From contig NZ_WOCA01000024.1 in assembly GCF_009728145.1 (NCBI RefSeq), positions 1 to 43,038 on the forward strand: DNA of 43,038 nt, written 5' to 3'. Position numbers and translations under genes: made by a program. Position 1 is the first letter of the stretch, and every line of letters begins with the position of its first letter. The DNA comes from Ornithinibacillus caprae (lineage in GTDB: Bacteria; Bacillota; Bacilli; Bacillales; Amphibacillaceae). The notes under the pieces were generated by a model. It was not told where the DNA came from and ran no database searches. It saw nothing but the letters and a program-made list of their open reading frames with translations. Below, in pieces: positions 17,794 through 27,886 of the stretch.

Positions 17794-18135
17794 ATGAAGA
17801 AAATTGAAGCAATTATTCGCCCTGAGAAGTTCCAATTACTTCGAAGCGAACTCTCTTCCATTGGTATCGGAGGTTTAACCATCACCGAAGCAGCTGGAAC
17901 TGGGAAACAAAAAGGGCAAACAGGAGTATTTCGAGGAAATACGTTTCAGATTCAATTACTGCCAAAATTAAAAGTGGAAATGGTTGTAGATGATCTGCAA
18001 GTGGATGAAATTGTAGATATCATCATTAATACTTGCAGTACTGGAAATATCGGTGATGGAAAGATATTTATCCATCCTATTGAAGAAATTATACGGATAC
18101 GAACTAAAGAACGTGGAGTTGAAGCAGTACGATAA
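17794..18135 (+). CDS. glnK: PII-family nitrogen regulator GlnK
   Basis: A 113-residue PII protein (MKKIEAIIRPEKFQLLRSEL, T-loop GKQKGQTGVFRGNTF, B-loop STGNIGDGKIF, C-terminal IRIRTKERG). It senses 2-oxoglutarate and ATP/ADP and plugs the AmtB channel with its T-loop. Residues 46 and 51, both Tyr in E. coli GlnB/GlnK with Tyr51 the uridylylated one, are Phe here, so uridylylation is excluded. AAAGGGG precedes the ATG. First gene of glnK-amtB, the reverse of the B. subtilis amtB-glnK (nrgAB) order. Confidence 0.95.
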   Translation: MKKIEAIIRPEKFQLLRSELSSIGIGGLTITEAAGTGKQKGQTGVFRGNTFQIQLLPKLKVEMVVDDLQVDEIVDIIINTCSTGNIGDGKIFIHPIEEIIRIRTKERGVEAVR

Positions 18136-18161
18136 GTTTAAAATCTAAAGGAGGAGTTTCA

Positions 18162-19529
18162 TTGTTTAGAAAAAGTTTTTTCTTGTTTTTGGTTGTTTTT
18201 TTAATTGCATCACCAGTTTACGCGGCACCAACCGTAGAGTCACTGGAATTATCCGTTAATCTTGTGTGGGTGATGCTTGGTGCATTTCTAGTATTCTTTA
18301 TGCATGCAGGTTTTGCCATGGTGGAATCAGGTTTCACACGCTCCAAAAACACGCTTAACATTTTAATGAAAAACTTTCTAACGATCAGTGTCGCAGCAAT
18401 TTTATTCTATGTAATAGGATATGGCCTCATGTTCGGAACTTCAGGTGGTTCATTCATTGGAGTGGATGGTTTCTTATTAAGTGGTGTCGACGATATCGGA
18501 TTCTTTATTTTCCAAGCTATGTTTGTTGCAACTTGTGCGACCATCATGTCTGGAGCTGTTGCAGAACGAATTAAGCTAGGTAGTTATATATTAATTGTCA
18601 TTGTAATGACAGCAGTAATTTATCCGGTGGTAGGTCACTGGATTTGGCAAGGCGACGGCTGGTTAACTACGTTAGGTTTCAGTGATTTTGCAGGTTCAAC
18701 TGTCGTACATTTAACTGGAGCTGTTGGTGCATTAATGGTTGTATTAATTTTAGGTCCACGCCTTGGGAAATATAAAGGAAAAAAAGTAAATGTTATCCCA
18801 GGACACAATATTCCACTAGGGGCTCTTGGCGTATTCATTCTTTGGTTAGGTTGGTTTGGTTTTAATGGCGGTAGTTCACTTGCCGCTGATCCAGAATTAG
18901 TTCCAATGGTGATCGGAACAACGTTATTATCTACATCTGCTGCATTAGTAGCTTCTGTCGCCTATACAAAGCTACGTTTTAGAAGAGTGGATGCCTCTCT
19001 ATCACTTAATGGTGTTTTGGCTGGGCTAGTTGGTATTACAGCAGGCTGTGCGGAAATTTCTTTAAGTGGTTCGATTATCGTTGGTTTAGTATCTGGGGTT
19101 CTACTTGTTGAAGGAATTCGTTTCCTAGATGCAACATGTAAAATAGATGACCCTGTAGGAGCAATTGCAGTTCATGGGATTTGCGGCATATGGGGTACGA
19201 TCGCGATTGGTTTCTTCTCAACGGATACCGGATTACTTTATGGGTATGGTACTTCTCAGTTAGCCATTCAAACAATTGGAGTTCTAGCGGTAATTGCTTG
19301 GGTCGGTTTAACTATCGGTGGATTTACGTATATATTGAACCTCATTTCACCAATTCGCGTCTCGGAGGAAGAAGAGGTCGCAGGTCTTGACTTTGCTGAA
19401 CATGGTTCGAATGCCTATGACTTCAAAGACACATTACTAACCAATGATGATACTGATACAGCAACAGGTTTAGCGCTTGCCGATCGTTTAAATAACTTAC
19501 CTGTTGGAAAGAGTATGAAAACAGAGTAA
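18162..19529 (+). CDS. amtB: Ammonium transporter AmtB
   Basis: A 455-residue Amt/MEP/Rh channel. A signal-peptide-like N-terminus (cleavage probably after VYA, residue 22) is followed by eleven membrane helices, the Amt signature SDFAGSTVVHLTGAVGAL carrying the first pore His, and AVHGICGIWGTIAIGFFS carrying the second. The cytosolic tail (EEEEVAGLDFAEHGSNAY) is the usual GlnK contact. Starts with TTG after AAAGGAGGAG, 26 bp after glnK, and ends at a terminator. Confidence 0.95.
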   Translation: MFRKSFFLFLVVFLIASPVYAAPTVESLELSVNLVWVMLGAFLVFFMHAGFAMVESGFTRSKNTLNILMKNFLTISVAAILFYVIGYGLMFGTSGGSFIGVDGFLLSGVDDIGFFIFQAMFVATCATIMSGAVAERIKLGSYILIVIVMTAVIYPVVGHWIWQGDGWLTTLGFSDFAGSTVVHLTGAVGALMVVLILGPRLGKYKGKKVNVIPGHNIPLGALGVFILWLGWFGFNGGSSLAADPELVPMVIGTTLLSTSAALVASVAYTKLRFRRVDASLSLNGVLAGLVGITAGCAEISLSGSIIVGLVSGVLLVEGIRFLDATCKIDDPVGAIAVHGICGIWGTIAIGFFSTDTGLLYGYGTSQLAIQTIGVLAVIAWVGLTIGGFTYILNLISPIRVSEEEEVAGLDFAEHGSNAYDFKDTLLTNDDTDTATGLALADRLNNLPVGKSMKTE

Positions 19530-19532
19530 CTG

Positions 19533-19568
19533 AAAAACGAAGCCTTCATCATAAGGCTTCGTTTTTTA
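19533..19568. terminator. amtB / yjbC bidirectional terminator
   Basis: AAAACGAAGCCTT (19534-19546) pairs with AAGGCTTCGTTTT (19553-19565). A- and T-runs flank it between convergent amtB and yjbC. Confidence 0.9.
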
Positions 19569-19573
19569 TATAC

Positions 19574-20170
19574 TTACATATTTTTCGTTGCATTTAAGCT
19601 TCCAAGAATGTCTTCTGCTTCTCGATTTTCATCATAAGTTAATACTTCGTCAACTGGTTGGTATGACTGACCATATATCTCTTCATCTTTATAGGTGTGA
19701 ATATTTTCATACATTTTCTTCATTTGCTCATAAATCATTTCTTCTGATTCATTACTTGGTGACCAATATAATATTTCCATAGGATTTTCTTCATTTGTAG
19801 CTAAGGAACGGCGGTTATAACCGATGGATTGAGCGTGGGTAAATCCTTCACGTTTGTAGAAATGAAGTCGCTTTTCCGTATCTGTGTCATCATAATCAAC
19901 CGGTTCTACTTCTAGGATAATCGGTTTATTCTTCTTTTTCAGCTTTTCGATAAGCTTGTGCCCAATACCTTGTCCTCTTGCCTTAGAGGATACCCACACA
20001 TAATCTATAAAAATAAATGTATCAAATTCCGCATACATCATTACGTGCATTGGACTTTCATCTTTGTGATATACATCCCCTTTTTCTTTTAGAAGAAGTT
20101 CCATATGCTCCTTTGATTTCATTTCTTCTACAGGGAAATATTCATTTAGTTTTTCGTACCAGTTTTTCAT
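19574..20170 (-). CDS. yjbC: GNAT-family acetyltransferase YjbC
   Basis: A 198-residue protein with an N-terminal GNAT domain. Its acetyl-CoA loop VSSKARGQGIGHKLIEKL (about 62-79) and the HFYKREGF strand-helix are clear. An acidic C-terminal extension of about 65 residues follows. In Bacillus yjbC is transcribed with spx; the substrate is unknown. AAAGGAG precedes the ATG. Here it is cut off from spx by glnK-amtB. Confidence 0.88.
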   Translation of the reverse strand: MKNWYEKLNEYFPVEEMKSKEHMELLLKEKGDVYHKDESPMHVMMYAEFDTFIFIDYVWVSSKARGQGIGHKLIEKLKKKNKPIILEVEPVDYDDTDTEKRLHFYKREGFTHAQSIGYNRRSLATNEENPMEILYWSPSNESEEMIYEQMKKMYENIHTYKDEEIYGQSYQPVDEVLTYDENREAEDILGSLNATKNM

Positions 20171-20290
20171 TGATCTACTCCTTTTTTAGTTGCTATTCCA
20201 GTCCGTTTTACCGTTATTATTATAAGTCATTGAACAGTTTTTGTTAAATCCGCTTTTAGTATGCATTGTAAACGTATTCTCCGCATACCT

Positions 20291-20330
20291 AAAAAAAAGC
20301 AGAACTTTTCACTTAAGTTCCGCTTTTTTC
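20291..20330 (-). terminator. Terminator upstream of yjbC, after the DUF4015 gene
   Basis: On the minus strand AAAAAGCGGAACTT (20328-20315) pairs with AAGTTCTGCTTTTT (20307-20294) with one G-U pair, followed by T-run. It ends the DUF4015 transcript 5 bp after its stop. Confidence 0.85.
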
Positions 20331-20335
20331 GGCTA

Positions 20336-21562
20336 TTATGGCGTATAATCAACGTTTTCCGTATATGTGTTACCTGCATTCCAAATGAGAAACTCATTTA
20401 TCCCATTATCTTGAAGCGCTCGGATTTGTGCTTCTACTTCTTCTTTTCCATATTGTTGTACAGAGACCCCTGTTCCGCTATAAATCCAAGGTGCTTCGAA
20501 ATCTTGAATCCACGGACGAGATACAGGACGATTTTCCAATTTACCAAGAACTTCATTTTCAACCTTAGCATATTCATCTGTTAGTCGATAAGGTTCTTTA
20601 TCTGGAATTGGAATATCAAAATAATTATTTGTCCAGTGACTCGGATAAATCATGGATGAAATGACATCTACATTTTCAGATATTCTTGAGAAGTTTTGTC
20701 CAATACCCGGAGCTTCTTCAATTGTCGCAGAATATCCAAAAATATCTACAGATACATCCACATCGTATGATTCTAATTCCTTCTTAGCATATGTGACAAA
20801 GTTAGTTACAGCTTCTACACGACGCTTAATATTATCTAATTCAGAATCAGCATAGTCACCTTGTGTATATTCTAATATTTCATCACGATGTTCAAATCCT
20901 TCTGGGAAACGAACGTAATCAAATTGAATTTCTTTAAAGCCCATTTGAGCAGCTAGTTTTGCAATTTCTACATTGTATTCCCAGACTTCTTTTTGAAAAG
21001 GACTAACAAACGCTTCTCCACGACCATTGATCCAAACCTCACCATCTTCTGTAAATGACAAATCAGGTCGTTTCTTCGCTAAAACAGTATCCTTAAACAC
21101 TACTATTCTAGCAATCGGGTAAATTTCATTTTCTTCTAAAACACGCATCATATTTTCAGGGTCATGAATATATTTTTGACTGATATCTTCAAATGGTGAA
21201 TCTTCACCTGGTTCAAATGTTAAGTATCCATGGTCATCTTTTATATCAATTACCATTGAATTCAAGTCTGTCTTACCAATTAATTCCAATAACGTATCAA
21301 AACGACTGCCGCCAGCAGAATGTCCAGTAACATAGATTCCTCTTACAGCATCTGGATATTCAAAATGATAACCAGATTCAAATGTGAACCGTTGGTGTTC
21401 TTTTTCCTCATCAATAGGTTGAACACTTGTTTGTCTTTCTTGATGCAATTTACTTACTCTTTCTTCTTCTCCACTACTTTTTTCCGGAATCACATAGGGA
21501 AGGGCAATAATTATTAGGAGAATACTAACGAAGGTTACAATTTTAAGTTGTTTTGATTTCAT
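20336..21562 (-). CDS. Secreted DUF4015 glycoside-hydrolase-like protein
   Basis: A 408-residue protein with an N-terminal signal anchor (LKIVTFVSILLIIIALPYVI), a charged linker (about 27-60), then the DUF4015 TIM-barrel-like domain: VRGIYVTGHSAGG, MVIDIKDDHGYLTFE, GFKEIQFDYVRFPEG, VSVDIFGYSA, DVISSMIYPSHW and FLIWNAGNTYTE. The family is classed as putative glycosyl hydrolases, with IDIKDD and FDYVRFP acids as likely active-site residues. Substrate unknown. The ATG at 21562 is preferred; AGGAG is 10 nt upstream. No gene partner nearby. Confidence 0.85.
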   Translation of the reverse strand: MKSKQLKIVTFVSILLIIIALPYVIPEKSSGEEERVSKLHQERQTSVQPIDEEKEHQRFTFESGYHFEYPDAVRGIYVTGHSAGGSRFDTLLELIGKTDLNSMVIDIKDDHGYLTFEPGEDSPFEDISQKYIHDPENMMRVLEENEIYPIARIVVFKDTVLAKKRPDLSFTEDGEVWINGRGEAFVSPFQKEVWEYNVEIAKLAAQMGFKEIQFDYVRFPEGFEHRDEILEYTQGDYADSELDNIKRRVEAVTNFVTYAKKELESYDVDVSVDIFGYSATIEEAPGIGQNFSRISENVDVISSMIYPSHWTNNYFDIPIPDKEPYRLTDEYAKVENEVLGKLENRPVSRPWIQDFEAPWIYSGTGVSVQQYGKEEVEAQIRALQDNGINEFLIWNAGNTYTENVDYTP

Positions 21563-21725
21563 ATATATCAATCTCCTATTCTTGTATTAAAAAACAAATA
21601 GCTACTAGACAATCTTTGAGTCTATTATATAGCACAATACAGAATAGTTAAATGGAAAATGATAGAATTTGTCGATTTTTTCGGAGTACTTGTCGAACTG
21701 GATTTGTAGGGGAGTTTAATTGAAA

Positions 21726-21746
21726 GCCGTCTGTTCAACAGACGGC
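21726..21746. terminator. Hairpin after the HesB-like gene
   Basis: GCCGTCTGTT and AACAGACGGC face each other around one base, 7 bp after the stop codon. The T-tract is weak (TTTCAATT on the minus strand), so termination is plausible rather than sure. Confidence 0.6.
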
Positions 21747-21752
21747 AAGTTG

Positions 21753-22043
21753 TTATTTATTATTAAATATATATTCCACTTCATCATTTTTTCGAATAAC
21801 TTCTAAATTATAATCAGAGAAAAACCATTCGTCCTCATCATTATAATAAAATGTAATACCTTCTGTTTCATCTTTTTCTCTAATACTTCCTTGTTTTCCA
21901 ACCGCTACTCCTAAAAAGTAATTCGGATGAACAGTTGGGATGCCTCCGTATATTTTTAGGAAAAATTGAACGTGATCACCTTGTTCCAAATCCATTTCTT
22001 CTTTAAACCATTTTGCAGCTTCATTACTAATATGGATACTCAT
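21753..22043 (-). CDS. HesB/YneR-family small protein
   Basis: A 96-residue protein of the HesB-like (IscA-fold) YneR type: MSIHISNEAAKWFKEEM, FFLKIYGG, and DEDEWFFSDYNLEVI. The Fe-S scaffold cysteines of IscA are absent, as in YneR, so iron-sulfur binding is unlikely. The ATG at 22043 follows GAGGTG; a GTG two codons earlier overlaps the site. Role unknown. Confidence 0.82.
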   Translation of the reverse strand: MSIHISNEAAKWFKEEMDLEQGDHVQFFLKIYGGIPTVHPNYFLGVAVGKQGSIREKDETEGITFYYNDEDEWFFSDYNLEVIRKNDEVEYIFNNK

Positions 22044-22381
22044 TGTCACACCTCTTCTGTTGGAAATTATTTATACAATTCAAGTCTACTCAGTCTATCT
22101 TTATTCTGCAAGTTTATTCGAATTTGATAACACAAAACTTAACCGCTTTCATTTTTTTCCATTTAAGTATGACAGTCTATCAATGATACTTTGAATTTTA
22201 TGTGAAATTTTGTTGGGTGACGTAAATACTTTGGATATTACTTCCTCTCACGGTTATAGGATTACTTATTATTTGAATTTTTTATATTTTAAGTAGGATT
22301 TTTTAGTATAATATACAAAGGGGTCGTTAAACAGTCGTATTTGACTAAAAGTAAATAATTTATATAAAGGAGATGTAGATT
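22044..22381. other. Intergenic region without a gene
   Basis: AT-rich DNA between the divergent HesB-like and NERD genes. No frame, repeat or strong hairpin is evident. It must carry the promoters of both. Confidence 0.5.
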
Positions 22382-23287
22382 ATGCCACACAAACCACGTA
22401 CCAAGTCGAATGAATTGATCATTCTTGAGCTGTTAAACAAACGCAAAACGTTAACGAACAAGGAAAAACAACACCTTTTCAATCTAAAAAAGGGCTATGA
22501 TGGAGAGCTGATATTTGATACCCTAACAGAAAAATTACAGTGTGAATGCTTGATATTAAATGATTTATTGCTAAAAGTAAATAATACCACTTTCCAAATT
22601 GACTCCCTCCTGATTGCGCCAGTGAAAATCTACTTTTATGAGGTGAAAAATTATGAAGGCGATTATATTTACGAATCGGATAAACTATTCAAGAAACCAA
22701 GAATAGAAGTTATTAACCCTCTCCACCAATTGAGCAGAAGCGAATCCCTACTCCGTCAACTACTCCTCAGCCTCGGTTTCAATCCACCCATTGACGCATC
22801 CGTTGTTTTTATCAACCCTACTTTCACCTTATACCAAGCACCTCTGGATAAACCTTTTATTTTTCCCACCCAAATTAATCAACACATGGAAGATTTGAAT
22901 GTAACCCCTTCAAAACTGAATGATAATCATAAGAAACTTGCAGAGAAACTATTGTCATTGAATCTGGACGACTCCCCATTTAGTCAAATTACTGCCTATC
23001 AATATGATGAATTACGAAAAGGAATTACCTGTCTTTCATGTAACTCATTTTCAGTAACTGTTGCAAATAGTAAATGCGTGTGTCTGGAGTGTGGGAATGT
23101 AGAGCTCGTAACAAATGCTGTATTAAGAGCTATAAAAGAATTTAAGATTCTATTTCCAGATAAAAAAATTACTACTACTGTTATTTATGATTGGTGTCGC
23201 GTTGTGGGGTCGAAGAAGACCCTTAGAAGAATCTTGGTAAATAATTTTAAAGTTGTAGGAGCCAAGCAATGGACCTACTATGAATAA
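22382..23287 (+). CDS. NERD-domain protein with C-terminal zinc ribbon
   Basis: A 301-residue protein. Residues about 35-150 form a NERD (nuclease-related) domain with GYDGELIFD (Glu42), QIDSLLI (Asp74) and YEVKN (Glu87, Lys89), the expected E-D-ExK nuclease-like residues. CLSC and CVCLEC near residues 218-238 form a zinc ribbon, followed by a helical tail. NERD proteins are presumed nucleases of unknown target; some lie in mobile or defence contexts. AAAGGAG precedes the ATG. The gene is not part of the yjb block of Bacillus and is followed by a 52-bp tandem array, so it may be an insertion. Confidence 0.85.
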   Translation: MPHKPRTKSNELIILELLNKRKTLTNKEKQHLFNLKKGYDGELIFDTLTEKLQCECLILNDLLLKVNNTTFQIDSLLIAPVKIYFYEVKNYEGDYIYESDKLFKKPRIEVINPLHQLSRSESLLRQLLLSLGFNPPIDASVVFINPTFTLYQAPLDKPFIFPTQINQHMEDLNVTPSKLNDNHKKLAEKLLSLNLDDSPFSQITAYQYDELRKGITCLSCNSFSVTVANSKCVCLECGNVELVTNAVLRAIKEFKILFPDKKITTTVIYDWCRVVGSKKTLRRILVNNFKVVGAKQWTYYE

Positions 23288-23328
23288 CTTTTTAGTGGGG
23301 TTGATCAGAATGAAAAGCTAAGCTCGTT

Positions 23329-23731
23329 TAATCACTTTTTCGCTTCATTGTGCGCTCATCTCGCTTTTGAGTTACCGTTTGAGTGCTTCCTCGCTTCATT
23401 TGGGCACTCATCAGCTCTATGAGTTACCGTTTGAGTGCTTCCTCGCTTCATTTGGGCACTCATCAGCTCTATGAGTTACCGTTTGAGTGCTTCCTCGCTT
23501 CATTTGGGCACTCATCAACTCTATGAGTTACCGTTTGAGTGCTTCCTCGCTTCATTTGGGCACTCATCAGCTCTATGAGTTACCGTTTGAGTGCTTCATC
23601 GCTTCATTTGGGCACTCATCTCACTTTTGAGTTACCGTTTGAACTCTCTACGCTTCATTTGGGCACTCATCAGCTCTATGAGTTACCGTTTGAACTCCTC
23701 ATCACCTCATTCGGTAACTCATCGACTCTAT
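23329..23731. repeat. 52-bp tandem repeat array
   Basis: Seven full units begin at 23369, 23421, 23473, 23525, 23577, 23629 and 23680 (one is 51 bp), after a partial unit from about 23329. Each starts GAGTTACCGTTTGA and contains CGCTTCATTTGGGCACTCAT. Units 1-5 hold the inverted arms TGAGTGC...GCACTCA; the last two have lost one arm. 52 is not a multiple of three, so frames across it are artefacts. The rest of 23288-23880 holds nothing else I recognise. Confidence 0.92.
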
Positions 23732-23879
23732 TTTTATTGCAAACTCTCCCACTTCTATTTTCGTACCGTCCTCCTCCATTACCATCTTTATTTGGATAAT
23801 CAAATTCTTATAAATAACAATTCATGAGTTTTCCCCTTGCATTTCCTCAACAGGATTTATATAATATAAAAAACTCAAT

Positions 23880-25127
<1,248 letters not shown>

Positions 25128-25142
<15 letters not shown>

Positions 25143-25901
25143 TTTTTGTTTGGGTATCCCTTGTTCATAACTGTGTTCAATTTCCCACATTTTCTCTAAG
25201 AACGGTTGGCCTTTAATTAATTTTGCACAAAGCTCCTCATGAGCTTGGCTCCAACCATATTTTACACCTTCATATAATGCTTCCCATACTTTTTCTTCAT
25301 TCATAAATCGTATGAATGGATATTTTTTCGGATTCCATTCGGTTAACCAATATCTTAATTCTTCAATATTGTTGGTTGTACGCAGTTGATCTAGTCCCAT
25401 CATTAGTAATTGTTTAAGTTGACGCTCTCTTCTAGTTAATCCAAATACCAAATCTGGTGACATAGAAAGCATGTGATATTCTTTTTCATAAGATTCTTCA
25501 TCAAAATCAAAGTCTTGCGGTTTTACTTTCTCAATCATATCGTATACGAGTTGTTCCTGCCTTGGAATAAGTCTACTTTTTCGAATTGGAATGCGGTATC
25601 CAATTGTGTCAAAAGCTATTATATCATTCCCATCGGTTACAACGCATGCATAGTCTAAACCGGTTCTTTCTTGGCCTTTTCTAGTATATGCTCGTTTGTA
25701 AATGCTATCTAGTAAGGCCTTCGGTAAGTCATGCATATCATTTTCAATATAATTATATAAGCCTTCTGTTATGTATAACAATGGAACCTGGTCTAATAGC
25801 TCAATCTTATCATCCTTACGCCATTCGTGATAATAACAAACGTTATAGCCATTTTCCTCACCTTCAAACCAGTTCACCCAAACATCGTGCAAATATAACA
25901 T
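25128..25901 (-). CDS. yjbA: YjbA family protein (DUF3603)
   Basis: A 257-residue cytoplasmic protein starting [20 protein letters not shown] with [28 protein letters not shown] and [20 protein letters not shown], typical of the Bacillus YjbA family. Function unknown. The ATG at 25901 follows GAGGGG; the longer frame to 25946 lacks a site. Convergent with trpS as in B. subtilis. Confidence 0.88.
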
Positions 25902-26029
25902 ACAACACCCCTCACTTTTGAATGAATCATTTTCGAGGTTGTTCAAAACCGTTTATTTATGCGATCTTGAACATCACTTAACATACATTATGACCATCCT
26001 TAAAAAATTTATTCTAAGTGATAGTAAGA

Positions 26030-26236
26030 TTATGGTTTATTTGGAAAACGATAAATCACAAGAGTCATGATGAGAAGGCCGATTGGGAGGAAGTAGAATT
26101 CTATTCTACCTTTAATAAAAATAAAATATTCTACCCAAGAAACACCTGCAGGTAAAAAGTTCATATAAGCAATGGTAGTTACTCCACCTGTAACAGCTAG
26201 TCCAAATCCTATTAAAAATAAAAACATATATCCCAT
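26030..26236 (-). CDS. Small two-helix membrane protein (68 aa)
   Basis: A 68-residue protein with hydrophobic segments at about 2-26 and 47-63, a short loop (GVSWVEYFIF, KGRIEFY) and a basic end (RFPNKP). A weak GGTGAT site precedes the ATG. It lies between fabF and yjbA on the same strand. I recognise no named family. Gene status rests on coherent membrane topology. Confidence 0.65.
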   Translation of the reverse strand: MGYMFLFLIGFGLAVTGGVTTIAYMNFLPAGVSWVEYFIFIKGRIEFYFLPIGLLIMTLVIYRFPNKP

Positions 26237-26387
26237 TTTTTATCACCATGCTTGTCCGTTATATTATTAATTCATCCTATGCTAGGAAATGTGAATAAAT
26301 GATAAATTTAATAGAGAGATGTTATCGGGACTGGTATATAGGGATGATTTTGATTGGAATCCGGGGTGTGGTTTATTTTGTGAGATG

Positions 26388-26515
26388 GAGGACGATATTT
26401 TGGGGCTGAGAGCCGATATCTACACTCGAAGGCAGATAGTTCCGCTTGAGAGACGATACTCCCTCTTGAAAGCCGATAACTCTCAATAAAGAGCAGATAA
26501 TACCTCAAAAAGTCT
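26388..26515. repeat. Degenerate 20-21 bp tandem repeat (GNNGATA type)
   Basis: Six units have cores at 26391 (GACGATA), 26412 (GCCGATA), 26432 (GCAGATA), 26452 (GACGATA), 26472 (GCCGATA) and 26493 (GCAGATA). The three core variants recur in the same order, so there is a 60-61 bp higher-order period. Frames across it are not credible genes. Nothing else but the fabF terminator lies in 26237-26579. Confidence 0.85.
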
Positions 26516-26523
26516 ACAGTAAA

Positions 26524-26558
26524 ACCAAAAAGACTGACCCCAAAAAGGATCAGCCTTT
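26524..26558 (-). terminator. fabF terminator
   Basis: On the minus strand AGGCTGATCC (26556-26547) pairs with GGGTCAGTCT (26540-26531), with G-U wobbles, followed by TTTTTGGTTTT. Confidence 0.75.
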
Positions 26559-26579
26559 ACACATAAAAAATATTATAAA

Positions 26580-27821
26580 TTACGCGTCAAACTTCTTAAA
26601 TACTAACGCTACATTATGTCCACCAAAGCCTAATGAATTACTAACTACAACATTTACTTCTTGTTTTCTAGCTTCATTTGGTACATAATCTAGGTCACAT
26701 TCTGGGTCTGGAGTTTCATAGTTAGTTGTTGGTGGTATAATTCCATCTGTAATAGATTTAACTGAAATAACTGATTCTACTCCACCTGCTGCTCCAAGTA
26801 AATGACCGGTCATTGACTTCGTCGATGAAACGGCTACTTTATATGCATGTTCTCCGAATAGATCTTTAATTGCGCGTGTTTCGTATTTATCATTAAGATC
26901 AGTACTTGTTCCATGAGCATTAATATAGTCAACATCTGTAGGGTCAATTCCAGCATCTTCAAGTGCTTGCTTCATGGATCTTCCTGCACCTTCACCGTGT
27001 TCTGCTGGAGCAGTTATATGGTAAGCATCACCTGTCGAGCCATATCCTACGATTTCAGCATATATATGTGCACCTCGTGCTTGTGCTGTTTCTAATGATT
27101 CTAGTAATAAAATTCCTGCACCTTCACCCATAACAAATCCATCACGATTTTTGTCAAACGGACGGCTAGCTGTTTTCGGATCTTGATTAAATGATAATGC
27201 TTTAGCAGAAGAGAAACCTGCAAAAGACATGTTTGTGATAGGCGCTTCTGCACCACCTGCAATAATATAATCAACATCTCCACGTTGTACTGCTTTATAT
27301 GCATCACCGATTGAGTTTGCACCTGATGCACACGCTGTAACGGTACAGGAGTTTATTCCTTTTGCACCTAGTTGGATAGATACTTGCCCAGCTGCCATGT
27401 CTGGAATCATCATTGGTACAAAGAAAGGACTAACCCTTTTATGCCCTTTGTCTAAAAATTTTCTGAATTGATCCTCGTATGTTTGCATACCACCAATTCC
27501 CGATCCGATCCAAACACCAACACGATTAGCAATGGAATCATCTATCGTTAATCCAGCATCTTCAACAGCCATTTTAGATGCAGCAACCGCGTACTGAGTA
27601 AATGCATCCATTTTACGTGCATCTTTTTTATCCATATATGCAGTTGGTTCAAAATCTTTTACTTCTGCTGCAATTTTAGCTGGAAAGTCATCTTTATTTA
27701 CTCGAGTTACAAAATCAACACCTGATTTGCCCGTAATAATGCTCTCCCACATTGAATTCACATCATTACCTACAGGGGTTACCGCTCCTAGTCCTGTTAC
27801 GACCACTCTTCTTTCCTCCAT
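26580..27821 (-). CDS. fabF: Beta-ketoacyl-ACP synthase II FabF
   Basis: A 413-residue condensing enzyme with nucleophile Cys164 ([13 protein letters not shown]), INAHGTSTD (first catalytic His) and [17 protein letters not shown] (second His). It elongates acyl-ACP with malonyl-ACP in fatty acid synthesis. AGGAGGG precedes the ATG. It follows fabH by 65 bp with no terminator between, so it shares the FapR-like regulated promoter. Confidence 0.97.
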   Translation of the reverse strand: MEERRVVVTGLGAVTPVGNDVNSMWESIITGKSGVDFVTRVNKDDFPAKIAAEVKDFEPTAYMDKKDARKMDAFTQYAVAASKMAVEDAGLTIDDSIANRVGVWIGSGIGGMQTYEDQFRKFLDKGHKRVSPFFVPMMIPDMAAGQVSIQLGAKGINSCTVTACASGANSIGDAYKAVQRGDVDYIIAGGAEAPITNMSFAGFSSAKALSFNQDPKTASRPFDKNRDGFVMGEGAGILLLESLETAQARGAHIYAEIVGYGSTGDAYHITAPAEHGEGAGRSMKQALEDAGIDPTDVDYINAHGTSTDLNDKYETRAIKDLFGEHAYKVAVSSTKSMTGHLLGAAGGVESVISVKSITDGIIPPTTNYETPDPECDLDYVPNEARKQEVNVVVSNSLGFGGHNVALVFKKFDA

Positions 27822-27886
27822 TAATACTCCCTCCTACTTACTTAAAATTCTACAATTATTAGCATATTTTTTCCTAAAATGAATCC

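Noticed and set aside
23329-23731. CRISPR array
   Set aside because: Units are contiguous 52-mers without unique spacers, and no cas genes are present.
22382-23731. Defence or toxin-antitoxin island around the NERD gene
   Set aside because: Only the NERD gene and the tandem array are present; there is no partner, integrase or att-like direct repeat to support an island.
23539-23827. Two overlapping plus-strand frames (86 and 78 codons) with repeated residues
   Set aside because: They are products of the 52-bp array read in different phases; 52 is not a multiple of three and no ribosome binding site is present.
26308-26508. 66-codon minus-strand frame rich in Arg, Leu and Ser
   Set aside because: It is the translation of the GNNGATA repeat; no ribosome binding site and codon pattern follows the repeat.
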